Positions 47,291 through 60,100 of a stretch of DNA of 64,000 nucleotides are shown here, piece after piece. Source of the DNA: Viscum album (Eukaryota; Streptophyta; Magnoliopsida; Santalales; Viscaceae); the NCBI GenBank assembly GCA_963277665.1, contig OY728122.1, positions 1,543,756,868 through 1,543,820,867 on the forward strand. The letters run 5' to 3'. Position numbers and translations under genes: made by a program. The stretch's first letter is position 1. Every line of letters starts with the position of its first letter. Under the pieces are notes generated by a model. The model saw only the letters and a program-made list of their open reading frames with translations. It did no database searches and was not told the DNA's origin.

Positions 47291-49815
47291 GCATGTTTCA
47301 AAGGACTCACTTGCACCTCCCTATGCTTCTTGAAGTCATGCATAGGTTTAGAGTTTCACAAATATGTGTGATAGATCTATTATTCATCTATGTTTATATG
47401 GATAATAATTAATTTAAATAAAAATGGTAACTACATCCATAGAAATGTATCTCTTTAAATAATTTTTTATGATGATATCAGCACCATGTTATAGTTTTTC
47501 ATAATGTTGTTGACTGGTTTCATAGACAGTTACTTTTTTATTATTATTTTTTTATTTTTTATGCAGTGGTTTAGCTTTTTGTATTTTATCATGGATTATC
47601 CCTTATATTTAAATAAAATCATACTACTGTTAACATTTTTTGGAGGATACTAAGGGATATGTTTTTTTATTCATAAGTTTGTCCACATTTTGGTTCATGA
47701 TATATCTCTTTTTTCATATACTATTCTTTTTTTTCTGGTTCACCTAGAAGATAATGATCATGAAAATTATAATATTATATATTGGTCCTCAATTTTCAGG
47801 AAATTTTATATGTTATTCACATATGAGGATTAGATAGAACAATAAAATTCAAGAGGATATCACAATTATGAATTCTCTTCAACAGACCAATGATTCTATG
47901 TATTTTTATTTCTTTCTTTGGTACTACTTTAATACACAATGTTTCTGATATTTTTTTAGAATATATGTTAAAAATAAATATGATTCAACACATAACTCAT
48001 TGTCACTATAGGTATTTAATAAATAAAGGTCCACCCTTTTTTGGGGTTTGGAGTGTCCATTTGTAAGATGATGTGGTTTTTCAAAGATTTCAAAATAAAT
48101 ATCAAGTGAATATTCATAGAATCCCTAGAAAATTTTATATGGAATTTATTGTATATCTTAATTATATTCTATATTTTCGTAAGCATGTTTTCCCTTTTGT
48201 TTTCACTTATACTCTTTTGTTTTTCTATTAGATTTTTAAGTGGTGTATGATTTAGTCTTCAAGATCATATTTAATTGCTTTTCTGATTATTAATATTACT
48301 ATTATTGTGGAAATGGGTATTGGGATCTATTACTTCATATATCATGGATTCCTTTAAAAAATCTATGGGTTTTCACTATGAATGGAATTTCTAAGATAAA
48401 ATTTGTTACTTAAGGAACTCCAAGTCTTTCACCAAAAATCATCATGATTTGAATATGTTGAGAATTTTTAAAAGAAGCTTCAAGTTGTAGTTTAATATGA
48501 ATAAGTGGTGGGTATTCAATATTCCATGGATTATGTAAATTTTTTATCACTTTTTTAGTTTAAGGAACAAAAAATACTAAAATATTAAATAAGAGTAGAA
48601 GGATATATGTTATTGAAAAACAAGATAAAATTTTAGAGTGAATTTAATTAGTAAGTAATTATATAATTATTCATTTGATTCATTTGAAGGGTGAAAAAAC
48701 CTAGAGACAATAGGATTGGGTTAGTTATTTAACAACATTACGTGTTTTTTTAAATAGGAAATGTTACATGGTATGTCATGGATTTTTTCACTAGTTATTA
48801 CCTTTAGAAATAATGAATATAATGGATTTTAAATTTGGATATATGTAATTAAACTTATTTTTCTTGGGCATACAAGGGTCATATTGAAATTTTATTCACA
48901 TTGGGATTTGAAACACCTCTGTTCAAGTATGGGTTAATGTTTATGGTATTTACTAGTTTCTTTGGAATAAGTTAATTTTTCAGGAATTTATTTTATCTAT
49001 AGGTATTTATATTAAAATATATATGGAAATTTAGATTTCTATTTGTGAGTATTTTTCCATTTACTTGTTGAGTTTGATCATTTTTATGTTTTTTGAGAAA
49101 GATCACATTTACATAGAAAATGATTAAATAGAATCATGTATATAATGATAGAATTTATCCATTATTTTTCTATTGAAATGTGGTTGGTGACACTTTAATT
49201 AACTAATGGGAAGATATTGTTACTTCAATTTTTTCTTACTCAATAATAATGTGGAGAATTATTATATGAAAAATTAAATATGTTTCCAATGGAATTTTAA
49301 TAATGGTAAGTTTATTAATCTACAAGTTCAAGTTGCTAAATAAACTCTTTTGTAGGAGGAACTTAATGATCATGAAGTTATTTCTAATACAGAGGGTGAA
49401 TCCCATTTAGTCCAAAAATATGATTTCCCCTCCTAGTTTGATATGTGAATTTTTTATTCAAATAAATAGCATATTACTCACCCTTTTCATCATGTTTAGT
49501 AAGAATACAAACAAAAGGGTGAGCCTATAGGAAATTTTTTAGGATGTGAAGCAAATCTCGATGAACAAAGGGTTTTCTTCTTCAAAGACTAGGGAAATTA
49601 CAGATATAGGCAATGAACAAGATGTAATGATTTATAATTCTATTTTAGGTGTATGTTAAAAGGATACTCTGTTATAATATTCTAATGTTCAAAGTGTAGA
49701 ATATTGACTAAAAAACAACCATAATAAATGAATATAATAAATGACCTAAAAATCTGAATTTAAAACTTGTAAGAATAATTTAATTTTTCTCTTTAAATAA
49801 TACTATAAATATATT
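47291..49815. other. Unassigned AT-rich sequence
   Basis: I see no gene, terminal repeat or tandem array. Stops are dense in all frames. It may be an old, diverged part of the gypsy remnant to the left. Confidence 0.4.
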
Positions 49816-51932
49816 TTAACATCCAAGATCTGGGTGCTTCCCAATGGTTCCCCGAACCCAGTTGGTCATATAACCTCGAGCACATTTCCCCAAATGCTAG
49901 AGTCTGTCGACTAGAAATGAGGGCCATGGTAAGAAATTTGAGCAACTATGACTTCATTGGCAGAGTACACATATCAGAATCTAAATAAAATGAAAAAGAG
50001 GAAGTATTAATACCTTACAATAGATGTAAATAGTGGAAGACTAATATTAATATAACAACTAATGATTATATAAATGTTGTATTTCACATGTGTCAAGGAA
50101 ATCATCCAAATAATTCAAAATGCTAGAAATACAATATTGAATCCAAATTTTGGAAAACCAGTAAACACCAACAGTATTGTAAGCCACCGTTTGTCCCATG
50201 CTCTCATGCTCCCACAAAAAAGTACATGATGAATATGGGAACATTCTCTTATCTATACCAGTAACCATATAATCTGTTTGGGTCCAAAATTGTGTCCCAA
50301 ATATGGTGTGAGACGAATCCAAGTAGGAAACCACCAAAAGATATGTACCTATCTGTCAGTGAATACATATATAGCAAGAAATATGTATAAAAGAAGTAGT
50401 AAACTAGGACGTACCCAAATGTATAAAATCCTGTAGTTTTCAATTATTTTCATTTATATTTATTAATTATTAAAACCATTGAATAATGAATTCTGGGATC
50501 TAGCCTAAGCTATGTATCCCCTATGTAATAGAACAACAGATATTTCATAAGAACATCTAATAAATCTAGTAAGATCGAGCCCAAGCTTCTCCTTTGGATT
50601 GGAAAACTCATCACAATCATTGAATCATTATTAAGCTACCCTCTATGAAAGTTCTCACTGTCTAACCCCTCTAGTTTAACATATCATCAATTTAATAAAA
50701 TACTATCTCTCTGGGAATGCTCATGAAGTCTAACCCCTTTGGTCCTACATAACACTAATCATTTACAAATGACCACATGGGTTACTCTCACGGTCAATAC
50801 CCCATTGGTATTCATAGAAACAATAAACTATAATGACCACCTAGTCTCTCTCATAGTAAATTCTCTAGGGTCTAACATTCATTTAATAATGACCCTCTGG
50901 GTTTCTCTCACTATCTAACCCCTCTTGTCTTTGACAACATAGAAGCTATCATAGTTAATACAACTAGGTCAATATATCAACAAGTCAAACATAAATAACC
51001 CGACCTAGGAAATCTTTCATAGTCAATTCACCTTGGTCAAAATTTCACAATTTGAATCACATAAATTTCATATAATCAGAAACTCCATCCTAACACCACA
51101 AGGCATGAAAGAAAATAAATCCTAACTGGAAGTCTAGACCAGAAGACCATAATAGATTAAACAAGGGAAACATACCCATAATCAAGGTATAAAACCTTAT
51201 GCATAAGCAATAACACCGTTTAAATTAAAAAACCATAACAGGTATTAAACAAGGTTAGATATCCAAAACAATAAATAACACAAACTTTGGTATTCTAAAA
51301 TTTAAGCATATATAATCCAAATAAAATCAGGTAAAAGAACAAACCACCTACCTTGATGTCGTACGATCGAAACTCTGGAAATTTGGCCCTTGAATTGGCC
51401 TAGAAATACATTGATCTACAAAAAAATATAAAAATTCTCATCCATGAAAGACTCATGGGAGAGAAGGAATCAAGAAAAAATTTTCTAGGTAAAGAGACAA
51501 ATCACCGGTGGGAATCCAACACACCTGGTGGCACCTAAATCGGATCTCAGATAGAGAATTGATAAGGGTTAGTAGTTATTTGGAAGTATATCACTCTCTT
51601 GTAAGAAATGTGGTGGAGAAGAAGGGGTTTTTTGAATGTGAGATGCAACCCCACACTGATTCATCAAATAAAAAAATACACAGTGTGTTCATTTAATTCA
51701 CACTCCATGTACTAGTCTCAATTGGACCCCTCTCTAGATGGTCTTCCATGTCACCTACACTACCATGTACTTGGCTGTTACATGGCCAGTACACGGCTAC
51801 ACACAACAACTGAGTACACTATGTGTACTCAAAAGTACATGGCATTTATTTAGAAAACATCTACTTCTTCTTTATTCCCCAAAACACCCTAAATCAAGAT
51901 GTATACATGAAATGAAGATACAGGTTCTTACA
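49816..51932 (-). repeat. Putative 3' LTR of the second gypsy element
   Basis: The right edge is well set: the minus strand reads TTGAAGGGGGGATGTT and then TGTAAGAACC, a polypurine tract followed by an LTR start. Inside are ACACTATGTGTACT-type palindromic motifs (51660-51850), a leader-like GATCGTACGACATCAAGG region near 51360 and a degenerate tandem repeat (50640-50950). The left edge is uncertain because no intact partner LTR is available for comparison. Confidence 0.45.
50640..50950. repeat. Degenerate tandem repeat, CTCACTGTCTAACCCCTCT type
   Basis: Units of about 60-70 bases start with TCTCACTGTCTAACCCCTCT-like blocks at about 50656, 50722, 50790, 50850 and 50903. They are separated by A-rich segments often containing AATGACCAC or a similar string. 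Diverged and without coding potential. Confidence 0.55.
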
Positions 51933-51935
51933 AAC

Positions 51936-51947
51936 ATCCCCCCTTCA
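51936..51947 (-). other. Polypurine tract of the second gypsy element
   Basis: TTGAAGGGGGGA on the minus strand, a few bases before the TGTAAGAACC start of the LTR. It supports the minus orientation. Confidence 0.7.
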
Positions 51948-52099
51948 AGAAATTATTCCAAAAATTTCCCTTCCTAGTTCGGTGGAGATGAAACTTCCAA
52001 CAACATTGTCCAGTAGGATCGTACATCGGCCTCTCTCTCCTATGTCACATCATATACTCACTCGTGCTTCCATAACGCATATTCCAGTGGAATAAACAA

Positions 52100-53330
52100 G
52101 GCATATAGAAACTTCATGATTCCATACACAATCTGAATAGGGTGCTCTCTAAGGATGAATCCACCTCAAAATCAACCTCCTTAGGTTGTAAAACAAGAGA
52201 CGAGTTTAAAAAAAGAACGTTGTACTGGAGAAGCATGAATGAAGTCTTGCATAACCTGATAGCTCTGAGGTTACTAAAACAAATAGGCAACCGACCCCAC
52301 TCTCTCCAAATCCTCAAATATCCCAACGTATCTTGGTGAAGGATACCCCTATCATTTAATCCTCCTATGTCCCAAACTTGGTGTGACATAGAGGAAACCA
52401 GATATCCGACCTCAAACTCTAGAGGTCCTCTCTATCGATCATCATATGATTTCTACCGTGACTGTGCATTATCCATCCTCTTCTAAATCAACTCCACCTG
52501 CTCAGTGGTCTCCTAGACAAGGCGAGTTCCTTGCATATCTATCTCTCTTACCTCTACCCAACATAGGGGTGATTGACCTGACCTACCATACAAATCCTCA
52601 TAAGGTGTCAAATTAATTGTTTCTTGAAAATTGTTATTGTAGGAAAACTCCACTTGGGGTATATGTTTCTCCCATGATCCCCTGAATTCAAAGATGCATG
52701 CTCGAAGCATGTCTTCAAAAATGGGATCATATGCTTGGACTGGCCATCTATCTGGGGATGGTAAGCTATACTTAAAAGTTCATGTTTACCCATAGCCCTC
52801 TATAGTCCCTGACAGACATGATAAATAAACCGAGCATCATGACATAATTCCACTTTGACTTCAGAATAGGTAACTTCTATAAAACCCCACCTAGGCACTA
52901 ATGCTCCACCTTCACCTGATATAAAGTAGAAGATCTCATAAAAATATAGCAATATCCATGTTCTTACCCAACCACCAATACTAACAGTGTAAATCTCAAT
53001 AAATCTTGGTGACACCCGAATGTACTTCCCAAACTGAGGAATGAAAATCTTGTAATAGCACGTTAAATATTTCTTGTAACACCCATAAACCTCCATGAAA
53101 ACACATGCCCTCATCCTTGTTTATGGTCCATCCAGGAGTAGGGTACTCTCCTAACACACTCTCCTGTAGGACCAGGCCTTTGGAATTTTATAGATGCCCC
53201 ATTAACACTCGATTAAATAGAGTAGTGGTAACAGTTATAAAAGAGATAAACATCTACCACTGTCTTCCATGCACCTCCAAATGCATCTTAGAGAATAGAT
53301 CCATAAGTTTCCACTCACTACTAGCCTCCT
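52100..53330 (-). pseudogene. pol: Integrase remains of the second gypsy element
   Basis: On the minus strand: VTYSEVKVELCHDARF (about 52800-52890), apparently an integrase core with a deletion between its first strand and the DARF segment; SIAYHPQIDGQSK (about 52750-52780); MLRACIFEFRGSWEKHIPQ with VEFSYNNNFQE and TPYEDLYGR in another frame (52513-52710); and the C-terminal GPFEIL/VGxxAY region in broken frames at about 52200-52390. No chromodomain is readable. Frameshifts separate every block. The stretch 52890-53330 is open in places but not recognised. Confidence 0.65.
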
Positions 53331-53439
53331 AAACTACTTGTATTTGATTCCTCCTACTCAACACATCATCCACTGCATTTCCTTTCCCAGGCATGTAGGA
53401 AATCTTAAAATAATAATAATAAAGGTACTCAACCCACCT

Positions 53440-54580
53440 TCACTTTCTAAAATTCAGATCACACTGATTAAAGATATAAATGAGGATTTTATGGTTAGTG
53501 TAAACCAAAAAATTATCTCCCAAAAGATAATGTATCCAATAATAAAAATCATGTACAACTACAGACAACTCAAGATCATGCATCAGGTAATTCCTCTCAT
53601 GTGGCCTTAACTGCCAAGACCCATATGCAATGAATCCTTTCCCCTGCATAATCACCAATCCTATCCTGATACCTAATGCATCATAGTTAATAGTGTAACA
53701 CCTTCCCGAATGTAGAAAAATTAGTATCAGTGATAAATTCAACCTCCCTTTATACTCCTAAAAGGCTGAATCGTAGGAATCATTCCACAAGTACCTTTCA
53801 CCATTTTTAGTAACCCTATTCAATGTCACTTCTAAGTGTAAAAATTCTTGTATAAACCACATTTTGTAACCATATAGCCCTAGAAAACTCCTTACCTCAA
53901 AGACATTCATCGGAATCTCCAAGGAAAATACTGCTCTCACTTTTTCTAGGTCTACTGATACTCTGTCTCTAAGATAACATGACCTAATAAGTGAATATAG
54001 TCCATACAAAAGTTGCATTATGAGAGAATATCATATAAATAATTATCTCTCATTGCACTCAAAACGATCTCATGATGGGTGGCATGGTCATGTTGAGTGG
54101 GAGAGTACACCAAGATATCATCCATGAAGTCTACCAAAAAATAATCCAAGAAGGATGGAACAGTCGGTTCATTAGTTCCATGAAAACTGTTGGCACATTT
54201 GTGAGACCAAACAACATAACTAAATTCTCATACAAACCATTCCTTCTCCAAAAGGATATATGAGGTATATCTGATGGTTTAAGGCACAACTGATGATAAC
54301 TTGATCTTATGTTAGTCTTCGACAACACCTAGGATCCTCAAAGCTAATCAATGAGATCATCAATCCTTGGAAAGGTAAATCAGTTATTGACCGTCAACTA
54401 GTTTAGCATTCGATAATCCATACAAAGTCTGTGGGTACCATCCTCCTTCATAAAAAGGACAAGAGAACCCCAAGGAGATGTATTGGGTCAGATAAAACCC
54501 TTTTCCTACAACTCTTCTAACTGATTCTTGAGCTCATGTAACTTTGTATTAGCTATCCTATAATGATGAATGGACATCAG
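53440..54580 (-). pseudogene. pol: Reverse transcriptase and RNase H of the second gypsy element
   Basis: On the minus strand: KGFIRPNTSPWGS and EDGTHRLCMDYRMLN (about 54410-54510), NIRSSYHQLCLKPSDIPHISF and LFGLTNVPTVFMELMNRLF (54131-54328), the catalytic FMDDILVY (about 54107-54128), FEVRSFLGLYGYK (about 53900), then RNase H with MQGKGFIAYGSWQLRPHERN and HDLELSVVVHDF (53440-53742). Order and spacing are normal for gypsy. Several stops and frame changes are present. Confidence 0.78.
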
Positions 54581-54599
54581 TGCCACACCAAACACAAGC

Positions 54600-55100
54600 T
54601 CAATTGATAAATATACCTCTCACTCTAGTGGTAAACTAGAAATGTAATTTTCAAAGACACCTCTAAAACGATCCACCACTGGATGAAAGTCCATCTGCAT
54701 AGTCGCCTGGTCATCCATATATTAACTAGTAATATAGGGTATAATACATCCCAACCCATGATAATTGGATCTTTCTCTACTACCCATGATATCCCTTTCT
54801 CCCTTGTGTGTATAAAAGACCCACCCTCAGTTGTCAGGAAACTCACCCTAACATGATAGCAGTCAACAATGGCCTCGAAGGAGACTAACTAGTCTATTCT
54901 GAGAATGACATCAAATCATGACATCTCTAAGACATAGAGGTATGATTAAAAGTGGAACCCAACAACCTTAAGAGGGAACTCCTTTCATTGATGTATAGTA
55001 GACATCCAAATCCCCAACAGAGTTTCTAGAATCAAAATGTCATTATAAGTAAAGATAAAGAGTTGAAGGATCTACCCAAGAGAAAATATATAAAACTATG
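54600..55100 (-). pseudogene. pol: Protease region of the second gypsy element
   Basis: A damaged active site reading FDSRNS (expected FDSGxxHSF) lies near 55020-55045. It is followed by a DVMI-like segment and a CxxxCRGEFPDN-like stretch, and then an open piece beginning MSFLTTEGGSF at 54846, the usual sequence between gypsy protease and reverse transcriptase. The glycine of the active site is lost. Confidence 0.45.
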
Positions 55101-56382
55101 GGAATCCTATATATAAAAAAGAGTAGAAGATAAAACAGAGGAAACTAGAATTATATCTCCAATTATATAGGGTTTGGGAAATTACTCTTACTAGGTATGC
55201 CCTACTGTAAAATTCTGACATGAACCATGGCCCCACAACCCTTCCGGGATACCCTGAGCTGATCCACCCTACTGTTACTAAAAACCTGTAGTATGGATAC
55301 CATGTCTATGACAACCTCCTCAGTCTAAAGGGCCTGATGAAATCCAGTTCCTTGACTGATGAGAAACTAGTGGTCATCCTCCTAAATGTGGGGTCATTAC
55401 ATATCCCCTCTCAATAGATCCTATTGATAAAATATGGAAAAACACTGAAGATGACCCATATTTCTGCTAGACCAACACTTAACAGGGTTCTTTACGCAGA
55501 GTGGTCCCACATTCGCACTTTTCCCACACTAGTAGGATACCACCTAACTACCTAATGAAACATCACGTGAAAGTATCCTTTAGCGCTTCCTACTATCTAT
55601 CGAACGAGTAATAGCCATGGATGCTGAACCGACCTATCTCACAACTCCTAACTCCCTCATATTGTGCTCGGTAATTAGTGCCTAGTTCATTATATCCATT
55701 ACTAAAGTCATCCATAAAACCTTCACCTATGACCAGATTTCATACCTAAGACCATAGTCAAATATCCATGCCAAAGATAACTCTTCACCTCCTAGAATAG
55801 GGGAGAAGCACTGAAGCTCTATTAAACGAGAAGGGTAATCCATCACTGATAGAGAACCTTGCTCCACGTGCATGAACTCTTAGGCTAGATCGGACCTCAT
55901 TGTATCAGGGTTGAAGGAATCATATTAGGTCCTCTGAAACTCATCCAAAGCCATATCTCGGTGACATCCCACTTGTGAAATAACATCACACCATCTCTTA
56001 GAGGAATCACATAGAATGTACATCACGAGCTTCTCCCTCCTCTTTAGAATAATCTCCAGATGCACAAATATGGAAAGCATTGCCTCCAACAACGACTCTA
56101 TATCCTATGGTACTCTATCCCCTAAAAAAGTGTGCGGATTCTGTTACTGTAACACCCACGTCAACTGTACCATAGATTAGGGATGATGCGGTGCTCCCTA
56201 AAATGTCTATATCATCCTAAAAATCCTTCATGGAACTATACATAATCACATTCATCTGGTAGAAAATCTGGTTAAAAAATAGGCACAAGAGGAGGATCTG
56301 CTGGTAGTATCTGGTATACCTTTTCCGACGTCGGATCCTCTCCCTATACCTGCTATACAATCAGTGGATGTCTTGGTGGCAT
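55101..56382 (-). pseudogene. gag: gag of the second gypsy element
   Basis: A minus-strand ATG at 56382 gives MPPRHPLIV, a typical gypsy Gag start. About 55930-56090 gives MLSIFVHLEIILKRREKLVMYIL, CDSSKRWCDVIS and ALDEFQRT, matching the EKIF...A-YxLxGxAxxWW...EF core. The rest, including any zinc knuckle, is not readable through the stops and frameshifts. Confidence 0.5.
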
Positions 56383-56550
56383 GACTTTGCAAGGTCAAGT
56401 TCACACATCAGTTCATTATTATCAAGGACAACAAAATAGAATGGAAATAATGAATGAGGAGAAGGAAAGTCTTATTGTTTTACAAATCAAGGACACACAA
56501 CTTGAAGAACAACTACATGATGTGTGCCCCTATGTTTTAGCATTGGAGTG

Positions 56551-56570
56551 TACCTCTAATAACCTGATTG
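56551..56570 (-). other. Weak primer-binding site of the second gypsy element
   Basis: The minus strand reads AGGTTATTAGAGG just inside a GGGTGTTACA LTR end. It could be a mutated TGGTATCAGAG with one insertion and one C-to-T change. Its place, between an LTR-like end and a gag start, is the main support. Confidence 0.4.
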
Positions 56571-57148
56571 TGTAACACCCCACACATAGTGAGTTCTTCC
56601 AGAGACACATCATGTACTTGAAAAATCCCCCCTTCCCAACTTCATCTAAACAACTAAAACAACAGGGTTCTCTCCTGGTGTAAAACTACATGGTGTGTTC
56701 ACCCTACACACGACGTGTACCCCTTAAGTCTTATAAACCCGTGTCGTTGGTTACATGGTCAGATACATGGTTGAAAACTATATGGCGTGTAAAATAAACA
56801 CACAAGGTGTACAACTAAAGTTTGATCTACCCATGTTTTTCATCACATGGCCGGATACACAGTTCTTTATAACACGATGTGTATAATATAGACATTGTGT
56901 GTTCTACCAAAAGTTTTCCCACCCTGTGTCTCTGCTCACACAATCAGTAACATAGTCAAAGACTACACGAGGTGTACATATGGTACACAATGTGTATATA
57001 AGAAAGGTTTTTTCCCTCAGAATAGAAGAACAAATGGCCTGAATTCATAACACCACACACCATGTTGTTTGGGTTTTATGGATATTCAACCGCTAAAAAT
57101 CCTCTGCAACCCTTAGAAATATAATTTTTTTTCCAAGTCATGACAATT
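56571..57148 (-). repeat. Part of the 5' LTR of the second gypsy element, with tandem units
   Basis: Its plus-strand start TGTAACACCCC is the complement of a usual LTR end. About 56680-57010 is an array of three to four diverged units of about 90 bases, each with a TTACATGGTCAGATACATGG-like part and a palindromic ACACAAGGTGTAC or ACACAATGTGTA part. The same motifs occur near the start of the left LTR (51660-51850), but the relative position differs, so the LTR structure is not resolved. It ends abruptly at the inserted derivative. Confidence 0.5.
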
Positions 57149-60100
57149 TGTAATATCCCAGGTATTTATAGAATAATAATTTTTTCTTTTATATTAATAT
57201 TTTTGAATAGGATATTATTTTTACATTAAAGGGGAAGCTTTTTCTGATAGCATACTCAACCCGCGACAACGAGTTCCTTTAAAATTTTACGTTTCAGACA
57301 ACATTGAGTTATACTAAAGAATAATATAATAATATTATTATTTTAAATGGTAGTTAATGCCTAGCCGTTGTATTGTAAGGAAACAAAATTTCTAACTAAA
57401 CTATGATTATAAAAGTTTGTTAAATTATTTGCATTTATTGGATAAATTTTTGTGGTTTAAAATAAGAATGAACATGAATTAAAGCTTGAAATACTTTAAT
57501 ATTCTATAAAAGGATGATTTAATGCCTTTTGAGGGAGAACCCTATTTAAATCTAGTTTTTCCACTTTTATATATTCTATTTGAAAAAAGAAAATTCTTCT
57601 TTATAATCAAAACATCCAAATTTTCTTTGGATAAAATTTTGGTATTTTTATGATCAAGTTCAATTTTTATTGAATAATGAAAACACTACATTTTAATTCA
57701 AAACTGCCTTTTAATCTAATTTATTTAAATATATTGATTGTACATTTAATTAGTTGTAAAGTATATTTGGATTATATTTTTATCATTTAATCCATTTTTT
57801 TCATTATATGTAATTTCACTTTGAAATTGGACATAAACACAAGTCAAACTATTGGTAATTTTTATTTCTAAAAAATAGTATTTTTGGTTTCGACAATGGG
57901 AATTAATTTTAAATTAATTTCTGCAATTTATGTGATTTGAATTTGAAAAAATTGATGAAATATTTTTTATCAATACGTCTTAATTGTGTAAATAGGCACC
58001 TTTTATATTAACATTTTATTAATATTAACATTAGTAATTATTTTGTTTACCAAGATTAAAATGTAAATCTTGTAAATAAGAGTAAAAAATAATATTATAA
58101 TAATATTAAATTATCATAAAAATGTCCTAAACCTACTGGATGAAATATTTCCGACCATGGGTATCCTTGGGTCAATTTTACGACCCCATTTATCCACTTG
58201 TGCGAGAAAATGACATTTAATTACTTTTAATTAAATGTTAAGGAAAATATAACCTAAACAAGTATCTTTTAGTAAAACATTTTTATATGGGGGGTATATA
58301 TTATAATTTTGACTATAAATATCAATTAAAAAGTTAAAATTATTTCCTAAATCATGGAATTTTGTTTATAATTTTTATAGATTAAATACATAAATTTATT
58401 TATGATAGAATGGTGATGTAGTGATTACTTTATTAAAGATAGATTTAAATAAATTAAAATATAAAAATTAAAATAAATTTATTTTGAAATTTTTTATTCA
58501 ATTCAATAATTTTTGGGTTATTTATGGCATTTTTATCTTTTAATTAATTAATATTTTTTGAAATTATCATTTTTTAATAGTTTTTAAAAAATACATGATA
58601 TGAATTGTATAAAAATTTACATAAATGAGTTTTTAAAACAAATATTCTTTTATTAAATTACATAATTGTCCTAAAAATATAATATTAATCCAAATGACTT
58701 ATATAAGGTTTGAAATGTCATTAATTAACCACTTTATGTTCTATTGGAATTTTATAGTAACTATATTAACTATATAGTATGAACAAACAAGAATACATGG
58801 TAAGAGTGAAATTAGTTAACTAAGGGTTAAAGCTAAATGATAAGGTCAACATTGACCCCAAAACTTGTCTAAAACATATTTTTTGAGAGGATTTCGAAAA
58901 ATAAATATATTATATTCGAATTGAATTTATTATGTACATTTTTACTATAGAAATATAGTTTATAATAAATTAATCTTTCAAGGCATTCGTAAAGGCCCCC
59001 TCCTCCTTCTTATAAAAGGCCACCAACTCTAACCCCTCCACACACCTCTAAATCCCATTTGATCCTACATAATCTATAAAAATAAGCCCCTAAAATCCAT
59101 ATCTTTTTCCTAAAATCCTTTCCTTGGGCATAAGGCAATTCAATAAGGGCTTTTAGATTAAATCAAAAGGAGTTACCCGATTTTAGGTAACGTCTTCTCT
59201 CACGTTTCTTTCCTTTATTTTCCTTCTCCACTACATATGTTCTTATTATTATTTGTTTTATTAAAAAACCTATATGATTAATATACTAGGTTGTTGTTAT
59301 GAGAATTATTTTAACTAAACTTACACACACCTCTGCATAATATGTATAGAACATTTTGTTTCTGTGGACGGGTAACTACTGTCTAACGAAATGATGATTG
59401 TTGAATCCTCTCCTACCACCTATTATGGTGGAAATTATGATGTAAATGTAACTATATATGATATATATGATTTATATTTTACCTCTATTCATCTTTAATT
59501 ATCATTTAGAACATACCTTTATGATTTTCATGTAGTATAAATAAGATAATTTAATATGAGGAAGTGCGGACTACCGCCCCCACAAAGTGAAATGACTTGT
59601 TCATGCCATACATGAAATGTTTAAAGGATGGAATTAATGAAATTATGTAACGTATATGAAAAATGATATTATACAGGAATTATAATATTCATATGCATCA
59701 TTAAGTTTTTATTCCTTTAAATATGAAAAAGAAATGAAAGTAGCATTCATGCGTACGTACAAATTATCGTCTCCATGAATGGTGCATTTAATTTCTAACG
59801 TTCAAATGTTGTGGACTATTATTAATACATATATACTGTATATATATGATATATATTATATCTAAATCATTAATATCATTATATATATAATGAACTTTTG
59901 ACCACATGGACAATTTGTAATTATAACAAGTTCATTTTTGACTCATGTACCGAACATTGACAAGACAACTGATAGGAACATGAATAATTATTTTATTGTT
60001 ATATCAAGATAAAAATTTATATAAATAGAATAATAATCGTGAATAAGTATATGAATCACGTATAAATTATCTTAAGTTTAATATTCAAGGAGAGAGAGAA

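Larger units (their letters stand above)
49816..57148 (-). mobile_element. Second decayed Ty3/gypsy element (minus strand), cut at 57148
   Basis: On the minus strand: LTR-like end and weak primer site at 56551-56571, gag (from 56382), protease, reverse transcriptase, RNase H and integrase, then a polypurine tract (51936-51947) and a 3' LTR to the left. On the right it is interrupted by the derivative starting at 57149. The left boundary, near TTTAACATCC, is a guess. Protein motifs are of the same general chromovirus type as the element at 29619-42450 but the LTRs are different. Confidence 0.65.

Noticed and set aside
56381..56575. Plus-strand frame of 64 residues ending in an LEEQLHDVCPYVLALE-like sequence
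   Set aside because: It lies antisense to the leader of the minus-strand gypsy element, starts at the complement of the gag ATG and has no neighbouring exon or family motif that I recognise. Most likely chance, though its composition looks more protein-like than most.
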